Part shown: positions 53,597 to 62,277 of the stretch, one piece after another
How positions within the stretch are numbered: the stretch's first letter is position 1
Layout of the letters: every line of letters starts with the position of its first letter
Assembly: GCA_017305715.1 (NCBI GenBank)
Contig: JAFKKG010000017.1
Location: 129,814-193,813, forward strand
Length of the DNA: 64,000 nt
Reading direction: 5' to 3'
Source of the DNA: Hyphomicrobiales bacterium
Lineage (GTDB): Bacteria; Pseudomonadota; Alphaproteobacteria; Rhizobiales; Xanthobacteraceae
The notes under the pieces: model-generated
Seen by the model: only the letters and a program-made list of their open reading frames with translations
Told to the model about the DNA's origin: nothing
The model's database searches: none
Translations under genes and position numbers: made by a program

Positions 53597-54610
53597 ATGC
53601 TGACCATGATCGGCAAGCGGTTGATGTTTGCGATCCCGTCGCTGATCGGGGTCGTGATCGTGACGTTCCTGCTGACGCGCGCGTTGCCCGGCGATCCGGC
53701 CGCGTATTTCGCCGGGCCCGCGGCGACCAAGGAGGCGGTCGAGCAGATCCGCAAGAAGCTGGGTCTCGACAAGCCGCTGATCGAACAGTTCGTCCGCTAC
53801 ACCAACGATCTCGCCCATGGCGATTTCGGCAATTCGCTGACGACGGGCCAGCCCGTCGCCGCCGAAATCCGCAACCGGCTGCCGGCGTCCGCCGAATTGA
53901 CCTTGCTCGGCCTGTTCGTATCCATCGTGATCGCCATCCCGCTCGGCGTGCTCGCCGCCACGAGGCCGGGATCGTGGATCGATCACCTCTGCCGGGTGAC
54001 GACGACGGCCGGTGTGTCGCTGCCGGTGTTCTTCACGGGGCTGGTGCTGGTCTATGTGTTCTATTTCCGGCTCGGCTGGTCGCCGGCGCCGCTCGGCCGG
54101 CTCGACGTGTTCTACAGCGCGCCGAACACGGTGACCGGCTTCTATCTGATCGACACCTTGATCGCGCGCGATTTCGAGACGTTTCGTTCGGCATTGAGCC
54201 AGCTCATTTTGCCGGCGACGACGCTGGCGATCTTCTCGTTGGCGCCGATCGCACGCATGACGCGGGCCTCGATGCTGGCGGTGCTGGCGTCGGACTTCGT
54301 GCGCACCGCGCGCGCCAGCGGCCTGTCGCCGGGCACCGTCATCGTCACCTATGCGTTCCGCAATGCGATGCTGCCGGTCATCACCACGCTCAGCATGGTG
54401 TTCTCGTTCCTGCTCGGGGCCAACGTGCTGGTGGAGAAAGTCTTCGCCTGGCCCGGCATCGGCTCCTATGCGGTGGAAGCTCTGATCTCGTCGGACTTCG
54501 CGCCGGTGCAGGGCTTTGTGCTGACCATGGCGGTCATGTACGTGCTGCTCAATCTAATAATCGACATTCTCTATGGCGTGATCGATCCGCGCGTGAGGCT
54601 GGAGGGGTAA
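53597..54610 (+). CDS. ABC transporter permease (DppB-like), 337 aa
   Basis: Six-helix permease: MLTMIGKRLMFAIPSLIGVV, LPGDPAAYFAGPAATKE, the conserved FGNSLTTGQPVAAEIRNRLP and the coupling loop TARASGLSPGTVIVTYAFRN before the last helices. It belongs to the OppB/DppB family. Four bases later comes the second permease. Confidence 0.92.
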   Translation: MLTMIGKRLMFAIPSLIGVVIVTFLLTRALPGDPAAYFAGPAATKEAVEQIRKKLGLDKPLIEQFVRYTNDLAHGDFGNSLTTGQPVAAEIRNRLPASAELTLLGLFVSIVIAIPLGVLAATRPGSWIDHLCRVTTTAGVSLPVFFTGLVLVYVFYFRLGWSPAPLGRLDVFYSAPNTVTGFYLIDTLIARDFETFRSALSQLILPATTLAIFSLAPIARMTRASMLAVLASDFVRTARASGLSPGTVIVTYAFRNAMLPVITTLSMVFSFLLGANVLVEKVFAWPGIGSYAVEALISSDFAPVQGFVLTMAVMYVLLNLIIDILYGVIDPRVRLEG

Positions 54611-54612
54611 GC

Positions 54613-55515
54613 ATGAGCACCGTTGCGCCTGCCGCCGTTGAACCTGCCGGTCCCGCACGAACCTCGGGACTGGCGGCGATCTTCGAACACACCCGCTATG
54701 TGCTCGGCGAGAATCGCGTCACCGCCTTTGCCTTTGGGCTATTGGTCGTGATCCTGTTCGCCGCGATCTTCGGGCCGTATGTCGTGCCCTATGATCCCCT
54801 GGCGAGCGACACCACCGTGGCATTGAAGGCGCCGTCTGCGGCGCACTGGTTCGGCACCGATCAATTGGGCCGCGACATCTTCAGCCGCGTCATTGTCGCG
54901 ACCAGGCTGGATACGTTCATTGCGGTGGCTTCCGTGGCACTGGTGTTCCTGATGGGCGGCCTTGCCGGCATCGCCGGCGGCTATTTCGGCGGCTGGACCG
55001 ACCGCATCGTCGGACGCATCGCCGACACCATCATGGCGTTTCCGCTGTTTGTGCTGGCGATGGGTATCGTCGCGGCACTTGGCAATACCGTGCAGAACAT
55101 CATCATCGCCACCGCGATCGTGAATTTTCCGCTCTATGCCCGCGTCGCCCGCGCCGAGGCCAATGTCCGCCGCAACGCCGGCTTCGTGCAGGCGGCGCGA
55201 CTGTCGGGTAATGGCGAGTTCCGGATTCTTTTGGTGCACATTTTGCCGAATATCATGCCGATCATGATCGTGCAGATGTCGCTGACCATGGGTTACGCCA
55301 TCCTCAACGCCGCCGGCCTTTCCTTCATCGGCCTTGGCGTGCGGCCGCCGACGGCGGAATGGGGCATCATGGTTGCGGAGGGCGCCGGTTTCATGGTGTC
55401 GGGCGAATGGTGGATCGCGCTGTTTCCGGGTCTCGCGCTGATGATCGCGGTGTTCTGCTTCAACCTGCTTGGCGACGGTCTGCGCGATATCGTCGACCCG
55501 CAGCGAAGAACCTGA
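54613..55515 (+). CDS. ABC transporter permease (DppC-like), 300 aa
   Basis: Five-helix partner with an N-terminal cytoplasmic segment (AFGLLVVILFAAIFGPYVVP), GTDQLGRDIFSRVIVATRLD and the coupling motif VQAARLSGNGEFRILLVHIL. GGAGGGG is well placed before the ATG. OppC/DppC family. Confidence 0.92.
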   Translation: MSTVAPAAVEPAGPARTSGLAAIFEHTRYVLGENRVTAFAFGLLVVILFAAIFGPYVVPYDPLASDTTVALKAPSAAHWFGTDQLGRDIFSRVIVATRLDTFIAVASVALVFLMGGLAGIAGGYFGGWTDRIVGRIADTIMAFPLFVLAMGIVAALGNTVQNIIIATAIVNFPLYARVARAEANVRRNAGFVQAARLSGNGEFRILLVHILPNIMPIMIVQMSLTMGYAILNAAGLSFIGLGVRPPTAEWGIMVAEGAGFMVSGEWWIALFPGLALMIAVFCFNLLGDGLRDIVDPQRRT

Positions 55516-55525
55516 GGATGAGCCG

Positions 55526-57304
55526 ATGACCGCGCAGCCATTGCTCGACGTCAACGACCTCACGGTGGAATTCGCCACGCGGCGCGGCATCGTCAAAGCC
55601 GTGCAGCACGTCAACATCTCCGTGGCCAAGGGCGAGACGCTCGGTATCGTCGGCGAGTCCGGTTCCGGCAAGTCGGTGACGTCATATGCGGTCATGCGGA
55701 TCCTCGATCGCGCCGGCAGGATCGCCGAGGGCTCGGTGATGTTTTCCGGCATCGACGTCAAGGCCGCGACCGAGAACCAGATGCGCGATCTGCGCGGCCG
55801 CGAAATCTCGATGATCTTCCAGAACCCGCGCGCGGCGCTCAATCCGATCAGAAAGGTCGGCGACCAGATCGAGGACGTGTTGCGCCAGCACGTGCAGCAG
55901 ACCCAGGTAGCCGATCGCGGCGAGAAGGCGATCGAGGCGCTGGAACAGGTCAAGATCGCCCGCCCGCGCGAGCGCTACCACGCCTATCCGTTCGAACTGT
56001 CCGGCGGCATGTGCCAGCGCGTGGTGATCGCGCTGGCGCTGGCCTGCAATCCGCAACTCCTGATCGCGGACGAGCCGACCACCGGGCTGGATGTGACGAC
56101 GCAGAAGGCCGTGATGGATTTGATCGTCGAGCTGACAAAGCGGCGCGGCATGTCGACCATCCTGATCACGCATGATCTGGGGTTGGCCGCCGCCTATTGC
56201 GATCGCGTGGTCGTGATGGAAAAGGGCAAGGTCGTGGAAACGGCGAAATCGGCCGACATCTTCGCTAGCCCCGAGCACGCCTATACCAAGAAGTTGATGC
56301 GCGCGACGCCCCGGCTCGGCGTCACCTTGCGCGATCTGCTGCCGGAAGAGGACGCCGCGGCGTTGCCACCTGTCATGGTTGGACCTGATCCGGCCATCCA
56401 TCATTCTTCGAAAGGTTCTTCTGAAGCGATGGACTCCCGGGTCAAGCCCGGGGGCGACGAGATTGGCAAGCCGCTTCTCGCGGTCGAAAGACTGGTCAAG
56501 GAATATCCGCGCCAGGGTGCCACCGCCGTTCTCGGCAAGCTGTTCTCGCGCAAGCCGCCGGTCGAGGCCGAAATTTTCCGCGCCGTCGATGGCATCAGCT
56601 TTACGGTCGGCCATGGCGAGAGCGTCGGCCTGGTCGGTGAATCCGGCTGCGGCAAATCGACCACGTCGATGATGGTGATGCGGCTATTGGACCAGACCTC
56701 GGGTCGCATCGTGTTCGACGGCGACGAGATCGGCACCATGCCGCCCAACGCGTTTGCGCGGCTGCCGCTGCGCAAGAGCATCCAGATGGTGTTCCAGGAT
56801 CCGACCGACAGCCTCAATCCGCGCTTCACGGCGGCCCGCGCCATCGTCGATCCGATCATGCAACTCGGTGATATCAGGGGACGCGACGCGCTGCGCGCCC
56901 GCTGCGAGGAACTCGCCGGGCTGGTCGGCCTGCCGGTCAATCTGCTCGATCGCTTTCCGCATCAATTGTCCGGCGGCCAGAAGGCCCGCGTCGGCATTGC
57001 GCGCGCGATTGCGCTGCACCCAAAACTCGTGATCCTCGACGAGCCGACCGCGGCGCTCGACGTTTCCGTGCAGGCGGTGGTGCTCAATCTCTTGCAGGAC
57101 CTCAAGTCGTCCTTGGGTATGAGCTATCTGTTCGTCTCCCATGATTTGAATGTGGTGCGCCTGCTGTGCGATCGTGTCATCGTGATGCGCGCGGGACGAA
57201 TCGTCGAACAGGGACTGTCCGAACGGGTCTTGGGCGATCCGCAGGATGCCTATACAAGGGAACTGCTGACGGCGATCCCGCATCCGCCGTTGCCGGTTCA
57301 CTAA
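55526..57304 (+). CDS. Fused double ABC ATPase (DppD-DppF in one chain), 592 aa
   Basis: Two nucleotide-binding domains in one protein. Domain 1: Walker A GESGSGKS at 43-50, signature LSGGMCQR near 158, Walker B LLIADEPTTGLD near 178. Domain 2: Walker A GESGCGKS at about 371, signature LSGGQKAR, Walker B LVILDEPTAALD. The linker at about 282-313 (VMVGPDPAIHHSSKGSSEAM) is the translation of a dispersed repeat, so the fusion or the linker is young. It powers import through the two permeases upstream. No stop separates the halves. Confidence 0.92.
   Translation: MTAQPLLDVNDLTVEFATRRGIVKAVQHVNISVAKGETLGIVGESGSGKSVTSYAVMRILDRAGRIAEGSVMFSGIDVKAATENQMRDLRGREISMIFQNPRAALNPIRKVGDQIEDVLRQHVQQTQVADRGEKAIEALEQVKIARPRERYHAYPFELSGGMCQRVVIALALACNPQLLIADEPTTGLDVTTQKAVMDLIVELTKRRGMSTILITHDLGLAAAYCDRVVVMEKGKVVETAKSADIFASPEHAYTKKLMRATPRLGVTLRDLLPEEDAAALPPVMVGPDPAIHHSSKGSSEAMDSRVKPGGDEIGKPLLAVERLVKEYPRQGATAVLGKLFSRKPPVEAEIFRAVDGISFTVGHGESVGLVGESGCGKSTTSMMVMRLLDQTSGRIVFDGDEIGTMPPNAFARLPLRKSIQMVFQDPTDSLNPRFTAARAIVDPIMQLGDIRGRDALRARCEELAGLVGLPVNLLDRFPHQLSGGQKARVGIARAIALHPKLVILDEPTAALDVSVQAVVLNLLQDLKSSLGMSYLFVSHDLNVVRLLCDRVIVMRAGRIVEQGLSERVLGDPQDAYTRELLTAIPHPPLPVH
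56371..56462. repeat. Coding copy of palindromic repeat inside the fused ATPase
   Basis: GTCATGGTTGGACCTGATCC, CGGCCATCCATC, then the inverse GATGGACTCCCGGGTCAAGC and CGGGGGCGACGA. The same family as 31594-31721 and 35708-35796. Here it is in frame within the linker of the double ATPase and gives the residues GPDPAIH and DSRVKPGGDE. Confidence 0.8.
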
Positions 57305-57305
57305 T

Positions 57306-57350
57306 GCATGATCCGGAAAAGTGGAGACCGGTTTTCCGAAGAGATCATGC
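57306..57350. repeat. Dispersed repeat (gcatgatcc...gatcatgc family), copy 2
   Basis: GCATGATCCGGAAAAGTGGA, then ACCGGTTTTCCGAAGAGATC with ATGC. Same family as 21946-21990. It lies just past the ATPase stop and before the AtzG-like gene. Confidence 0.8.
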
Positions 57351-57374
57351 TCAGAAGCGTTGATTGGGAGCGAA

Positions 57375-57554
57375 ATGACCGAACCTCTGGACGACTATAT
57401 CGATGCCGTCGCGAAAGCGCTGGCGCTGCCGGTGGAAGATTCCTGGCGGCCTGCGGTGCGCGCCAATCTCGAAGTTTCGTTGCGGCTCGCGCGGCTGGTC
57501 GACGAGTTTTCCTTGCCCGACGAAACCGAGCCCGCCAGTGTCTTCGCAGCCTGA
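57375..57554 (+). CDS. atzG: AtzG/HpxX-like small subunit (DUF4089), 59 aa
   Basis: MTEPLDDYIDAVAKALALPV then WRPAVRANLEVSLRLARLVDEF and ASVFAA. This two-helix fold resembles GatC and is the partner that stabilises AtzE-type amidases (AtzG in cyanuric-acid bacteria, HpxX in Klebsiella purine catabolism). GGGAG is 4 bases ahead of the ATG. It precedes the amidase gene by 7 bases. Confidence 0.85.
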   Translation: MTEPLDDYIDAVAKALALPVEDSWRPAVRANLEVSLRLARLVDEFSLPDETEPASVFAA

Positions 57555-57561
57555 CCGCGCC

Positions 57562-58938
57562 ATGACGGCTCAAGAAATCGCGCAGGCCGTGGCTGGCGGC
57601 AAGATGACCGCGCTCGCCGCGACCGAGGCGGCGCTGGCGCGGATCGCCAGGCATGATGCGGTGTTGAATTCCTTTACCGACGTCACCGCCGAACGCGCGC
57701 GTGCGAAAGCGCATGCCGTCGATGCCGCTGTCGCCGCCGGGCAAAAAGTCGGTCCGCTCGCCGGCGTGCCGTTCGCGGTGAAGAACCTGTTCGACGTCAA
57801 GGGCCTGCCGACGCGCGCGGGCTCAAAGATCAACCGCGACCTCGCGCCCTCGGCACGCGACGCTACGCTGGTCGAGCGCATGGAAGCGGCGGGCGCCGTG
57901 CTGGTCGGCGCCCTCAATATGGGCGAATACGCCTACGATTTTACGGGCGAGAATGTCCATGACGGCCCGTCGCGCAATCCGCATGATCCGACGCGGATGA
58001 CCGGCGGCTCCTCCGGCGGCTCGGGCAGCTCGGTCGGCGGGGGGCTGGTGCCGATCGCGCTGGGCTCGGACACCAATGGATCGATCCGGGTGCCGTCGTC
58101 GTTCTGCGGAATTTTTGGTCTGAAGCCGACCTATGGCCGGCTGTCGCGGGCGCGGTCGTTTCCGTTCGTCGCCAGTTTCGATCATCTCGGGCCGTTAGCA
58201 CGCAGCGTCGGCGACCTCGCGCTGGCTTATGATGCGATGCAGGGGCCTGATGCCGATGATGCCGCGTGCACGACGCGCCCGGTCGAGCCGGTGATGTCGC
58301 AGCTCACGCAGGGCATTGGCGGATTGCGGGTCGCGATTGCCGGGGGCTATTTCCAGAAGAACGTGTTTCCGGAAGCCGTCGAGGCCGTCGCACGCATCGC
58401 CAAGGCGCTCGGAGCCACAAAGACCATTGAAATCCCAGAGGCCGCGCGCGCCCGCGCCGCAGCTTACGTCATCTCGACCACCGAAGGCGCCTCGCTGCAT
58501 CTCGACCGTCTGCGCAAGCGCCCCCATGATTTCGATCCCGCGGTGCGTGACCGCCTGATCGCGGGCGCGATGGTGCCGGCGCCATTGGTCGACCGGGCGC
58601 AGAAATTCCGCCGCTGGTATCGCGCGCAGGTGCTCGAGCTGTTCAAATCGGTCGACGTGATCATTGCGCCGGCCACCCCCTGCATCGCGCCGAAGCTTGG
58701 CCAGGTGACGTTCAAGCTCGATGGCGTCGAACTGCCGGTGCGCGCCAATATCGGCATCCACACCCAGCCGATTTCCTTCATCGGGCTTCCGGTGGTTGCG
58801 GTGCCGGTGCCGCTGGAGCCGATGCCGATCGGCGTCCAGATCATCGCCGCACCCTGGCGCGAGGACATCGCGCTGCGTGTTGCCCACGCGCTGGAGCAGT
58901 CCGGCGCTGCCGCAGCGCCCGCGCCGAGAGGAATTTAG
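57562..58938 (+). CDS. atzE: AtzE-family amidase (1-carboxybiuret or oxalurate-type hydrolase), 458 aa
   Basis: Amidase signature enzyme with the Ser-cisSer-Lys triad: Lys in [13 protein letters not shown], the loop [15 protein letters not shown] and nucleophile Ser in [13 protein letters not shown]. AtzE acts on 1-carboxybiuret in s-triazine breakdown; the related HpxY acts in oxalurate/ureide catabolism. It is coupled to AtzG and an HpxZ-like gene, as in both systems. The natural substrate cannot be fixed from sequence. The start is the ATG 7 bases after the atzG stop. Confidence 0.88.
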   Translation: MTAQEIAQAVAGGKMTALAATEAALARIARHDAVLNSFTDVTAERARAKAHAVDAAVAAGQKVGPLAGVPFAVKNLFDVKGLPTRAGSKINRDLAPSARDATLVERMEAAGAVLVGALNMGEYAYDFTGENVHDGPSRNPHDPTRMTGGSSGGSGSSVGGGLVPIALGSDTNGSIRVPSSFCGIFGLKPTYGRLSRARSFPFVASFDHLGPLARSVGDLALAYDAMQGPDADDAACTTRPVEPVMSQLTQGIGGLRVAIAGGYFQKNVFPEAVEAVARIAKALGATKTIEIPEAARARAAAYVISTTEGASLHLDRLRKRPHDFDPAVRDRLIAGAMVPAPLVDRAQKFRRWYRAQVLELFKSVDVIIAPATPCIAPKLGQVTFKLDGVELPVRANIGIHTQPISFIGLPVVAVPVPLEPMPIGVQIIAAPWREDIALRVAHALEQSGAAAAPAPRGI

Positions 58939-58940
58939 CC

Positions 58941-59333
58941 ATGGAACTCGATCTTCCCGACGTGCTCGCCGAGGTCACCGCACAGTTCGCGCGCTATGAG
59001 AAGGCGCTGGTCTCGAACGACGTCGCGGTGCTCGATGAATTGTTCCGCAACGATCCCCGCACGCTGCGCTACGGGATCAATGAAAATCTCTACGGCTATC
59101 AAGCGATCATGGCGTTCCGCGCCGGACGCTCGCCGGTCGGGCTGATGCGCAGGACCGACAAGACGGTCATCACCACCTATGGCCGCGATACCGCGGTCGC
59201 CTCGACCTTGTTCTATCGCGATGTGTGGGGCGGCAAGAAGGTCGGGCGGCAGATGCAGACCTGGGTGCGTTTCCCCGAGGGGTGGAGAATCGTCGCCGCC
59301 CATGTCAGCATCATCGACGAACCGGCATCGTAG
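58941..59333 (+). CDS. hpxZ: HpxZ/AtzH-like protein (DUF3225), 130 aa
   Basis: NTF2-like fold: [99 protein letters not shown]3225 proteins regularly sit beside AtzE/HpxY amidases. The reaction is not established from the sequence; it may handle a carboxylated urea intermediate. Only 2 bases follow the amidase stop. Confidence 0.85.
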   Translation: MELDLPDVLAEVTAQFARYEKALVSNDVAVLDELFRNDPRTLRYGINENLYGYQAIMAFRAGRSPVGLMRRTDKTVITTYGRDTAVASTLFYRDVWGGKKVGRQMQTWVRFPEGWRIVAAHVSIIDEPAS

Positions 59334-59366
59334 GGAACCTGGGTCAAAGGATTTGGATCAACCCGC

Positions 59367-60104
59367 ATGAGCCTTGACGATCTTCCGACGCGCAGCCCGC
59401 AACCGGGCTCGGGGTCAGATCCGGTGGTGCGGCGCGTCGATCGTGCCTCACCGCAGACGGACAAGATCACGCGCGCCGAGGAATTGCGGCTGCAACTCGC
59501 CGACGAGATCGTGCGCGGCGTGCTGGCGCCGGGATCGGGGCTGGATGAAACCGATATTGCGCGCCGCTTCAGCGTGTCGCGAACGCCGGTGCGCGAGGCG
59601 CTGCGCCAGCTGGTCGCCAGCGGTCTGGTGGAATCCCGCGCCCATCGCGGCGCGGTCGTGGCGCAGCCGTCGATCGAGCGGCTGACCGGCATGTTCGAGG
59701 CGATGGCCGAGCTGGAAGCGCTATGCGCCGGGCTCGCCGCGGAACGGATGCCGGCGGCCGAGCGCCAGAAGCTGGAAGGCATCCACGAGGAATTGCGGGT
59801 GTTGAGCTATGCCGGCAATCCCGAGCGGTTCCACGAGGTCAATGAGCGCTTTCACAACGCGATCTATGCCGGTTCGCAAAACGGCTATATCGCCGAGATG
59901 ACGCTGGCGACACGGGTGCGGGTGCAGCCGTTCCGGCGTGCGCAATTCCGCAATCTCGGGCGCCTTGCAAAATCCCACGCCGAACATGACCGCGTCGTGG
60001 TCGCCATCATGCGCGGCGACAAGGCCGGCGCCGCGGCCGCGATGCGCGCCCATATCGAACTGGTGCGTGACGAGTATGAGTTGTACGCGGTGACGCACCC
60101 CTAA
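59367..60104 (+). CDS. GntR/FCD family transcriptional regulator, 245 aa
   Basis: Winged helix (LQLADEIVRGVLAPGSGLDETDIARRFSVSRTPVREALRQL) with FCD effector domain (EVNERFHNAIYAGSQNGYIAEM, RSHAEHDRVVVAIMRGDKAGAAAAMRAHIEL, metal-type His). Probably responds to the imported nitrogen compound or its product and controls this operon and atzF. Candidate sites are TTGTATGCAA (51596-51605) and TTGTGTACAT (62031-62040). Confidence 0.88.
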   Translation: MSLDDLPTRSPQPGSGSDPVVRRVDRASPQTDKITRAEELRLQLADEIVRGVLAPGSGLDETDIARRFSVSRTPVREALRQLVASGLVESRAHRGAVVAQPSIERLTGMFEAMAELEALCAGLAAERMPAAERQKLEGIHEELRVLSYAGNPERFHEVNERFHNAIYAGSQNGYIAEMTLATRVRVQPFRRAQFRNLGRLAKSHAEHDRVVVAIMRGDKAGAAAAMRAHIELVRDEYELYAVTHP

Positions 60105-60147
60105 GCGATCGTCCCTTGCCTCCCCCGGCAAGCGGGGCGCGGCGACA

Positions 60148-61938
60148 TCAAACCTTCCGCGCCATGAATGCGCGCCAGCCGCCGAATACGGAAATATCCT
60201 GCGCGCCGTCGATTGCCGCGGGTTCGACCAAAAATCCCTTCACGCCGCGGCCGTCCGCCAGACGAATGGTGCCAATCGCCATCGGCGGCGGAATGGCCGC
60301 CACGAATTTTCCGAATGCGGTTGCCGACAACGCCCAGAGTTCGAGCTTGATCGCCACTCCTGCGCCGGGCTCGATTCGCAGCATGCCGGGTTTTGGCGGC
60401 GTGGTATCGAGCGCGTACAGCTTGTAGTCCGGCGCGGTGGTGGCTTCCTCCAGCAGGCGCCCGCCCAGATCAGTCAGTTCGCCGTTCAGCGCCATGCCGG
60501 AGAGATGCGCGCCGACCACGGCGATCGCGATTTCGTCTCCAGTCAACGCCGTTGACGGCGGCGCGAGCGGCGGCTGCGTCAGGCCTTTGCTGCCCATCTT
60601 CAGTTCGGTATCGGCGTGGAACACGCGGCCGATGCTGGCGAGTTGCGCGTCGTGTCCGGCCGGTGCGAGCAGCGTGATGCCGAACGGAATCCCGTCCGGC
60701 CGCATCGCGGACGGAAGCGCCAGCCCGCAGAGATCGAGCAGATTGACGAAATTGGTGTAGGTGCCGAGCCTGGAGTTGAGTTCGACCGGATTGGCCAGCA
60801 CCTGCGCGGTCGAATAGGCCGTTGGCGCGGTCGGCAGCACCAGCGCATCGATATTGCCGAAGGTGCGTTCGGCGACGCGCCGCAGCGCCTGCAAGCGATA
60901 GAGCGCGGCAAACGTATCCGCCGCGGTCAGCCGCGCGCCGGCGGCGGTGATCTCGCGCGTGACCGGATGGATCGAATCCGGCGACGATGCCAGCAAATCG
61001 CGGATCACCAGAAAACGTTCGGCGACCCACGGCCCCTCATAGAGCAGCCGCGCGGTCTCGTAAAACGGTTCGAGATCGAATTCGACCAGCGTCGCGCCAA
61101 GCGAGGTCCAGCGTTTCAACGCCTCGCCATAGGCTTTCTCTGACGCCTTGTCGCCGAAGAAGATGAGCTGGCCATCGCGGGGGATGCCGAGCCGCAATTG
61201 TCCGGGAAACACGGTCACCGCGCCGAGCGGCCGGTTGCGTGAAAACGGATCGGCGCCGTCGGGGCCGGCCATTGCCGCGAGCGCCGTCATGGCGTCGTCG
61301 ACCGTCAGCGAGAACACCGAGATGCAATCCAGCGTGCGGCAGGCCGGCACGAGGCCGGCATTGGAGATCAGCCCGAGGCTCGGCTTCAGCCCGACGATGT
61401 TGTTGAGCATCGCCGGCACGCGGCCACTGCCAGCGGTATCGGTGCCGAGCGCCAGCGGTACCAGGCCGGCTGACACCGCGACCGCCGATCCCGAACTCGA
61501 TCCGCCCGGAATGAGATCGCTGCGCATCGGATTGACGGGAATGCCGTAGGGCGAGCGCACCCCGACGAGGCCGGTGGCGAACTGGTCGAGATTGGTCTTG
61601 CCGATGATGATGGCGCCGGCGGCGCGCAGCTTGGCGACGGCGGTCGAATCATGCGCCGGCGAATAGGAGAAGGCCGGGCAGGCGGCCGTGGTCGGCAGGC
61701 CCAGCGCGTCGATATTGTCCTTTACCGCGACCGGCACGCCGAGCAGCGGCAGCGACGCGGCATCCTTTCCGCTCAGCGTATGCACTTCCGCCAACGCATC
61801 TTCTTCGTCGCGCAGGCTGATGAACACGGCAGGATCGTTGTGGTCGCGGATGCGCCGGTAGCTGCGCGCAATCGTCTCTGCCGGCGTCATGGTGCATGCG
61901 CGGTGCGCGGCGACGATCGCGGCAATGGTTTCAGTCAA
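60148..61938 (-). CDS. atzF: Allophanate hydrolase (AtzF-type), 596 aa
   Basis: Amidase domain (about 1-450): Lys in VAVKDNIDALGLPTTAACPA, GGSSSGSAVAVSAG and Ser in LGTDTAGSGRVPAM. The C-terminal AtzF_C-type domain (about 470-596, with FLVEPAAI and GGWRAFMARKV) is present, as in AtzF of Pseudomonas ADP. It turns allophanate or 1,3-dicarboxyurea into NH3 and CO2. It is read toward the GntR gene (44-base convergent gap) from its own RpoN promoter. The start is a TTG preceded by GAGGC, which is unusual; an ATG 48 bases later is an alternative. Confidence 0.88.
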   Translation of the reverse strand: MTETIAAIVAAHRACTMTPAETIARSYRRIRDHNDPAVFISLRDEEDALAEVHTLSGKDAASLPLLGVPVAVKDNIDALGLPTTAACPAFSYSPAHDSTAVAKLRAAGAIIIGKTNLDQFATGLVGVRSPYGIPVNPMRSDLIPGGSSSGSAVAVSAGLVPLALGTDTAGSGRVPAMLNNIVGLKPSLGLISNAGLVPACRTLDCISVFSLTVDDAMTALAAMAGPDGADPFSRNRPLGAVTVFPGQLRLGIPRDGQLIFFGDKASEKAYGEALKRWTSLGATLVEFDLEPFYETARLLYEGPWVAERFLVIRDLLASSPDSIHPVTREITAAGARLTAADTFAALYRLQALRRVAERTFGNIDALVLPTAPTAYSTAQVLANPVELNSRLGTYTNFVNLLDLCGLALPSAMRPDGIPFGITLLAPAGHDAQLASIGRVFHADTELKMGSKGLTQPPLAPPSTALTGDEIAIAVVGAHLSGMALNGELTDLGGRLLEEATTAPDYKLYALDTTPPKPGMLRIEPGAGVAIKLELWALSATAFGKFVAAIPPPMAIGTIRLADGRGVKGFLVEPAAIDGAQDISVFGGWRAFMARKV

Positions 61939-62015
61939 TTGATGCCTCGTCCCAAGGGTTGGCCGGCTGCGTCACGATCGACGTCGCGCCAGCGAGTTGG
62001 TCCATCCGGATTGAA

Positions 62016-62030
62016 GCAAGCGATGTGCCA
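62016..62030 (-). promoter_or_regulatory. Sigma-54 (-24/-12) promoter of atzF
   Basis: Reading the minus strand: TGGCAC-ATCGC-TTGC, with GG (62028-62029) and GC (62016-62017) exactly 10 bases apart, as for RpoN. It is about 80 bases upstream of the atzF start. TTGTGTACAT at 62031-62040 abuts the -24 box and could be a GntR operator. The divergent 339-base gap 61939-62277 also holds an AT-rich core around 62040-62110 but no gene. Confidence 0.82.
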
Positions 62031-62277
62031 TTGTGTACATTATCGATGCAGGCCGTAACATCCAAATAGTGTCGCAATTTCATGTATTTAGTTGAGCTGA
62101 TGCAAAATGCCGAAGGCGCCATATCCAAGCCGGCGACAGCGCGCCTGCCTAATCATTGGGCAGGACCACCTCCGATATGGCGAGCGCCTCCGGGCACGCG
62201 ATGAGACATTGCCCGGCCGCGCCGTTCTCGCGTAGAGCAAATCGCCAGCCCCCACAGAGGGGTGTGCGAGGAAACCG

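Noticed and set aside
52124-53986. 620-codon minus-strand frame across the binding-protein and permease genes
   Set aside because: Antisense shadow running through a repeat; composition typical of GC-rich noise.
19621-57350. Repeats considered as a possible CRISPR or mobile element set
   Set aside because: Copies are scattered palindromes, not evenly spaced direct repeats; no cas or transposase genes.
60105-60147. Possible bidirectional terminator between the GntR gene and atzF (cttgcc-tcccc-cggcaag)
   Set aside because: Stem is short and has no T-run; too weak to annotate.
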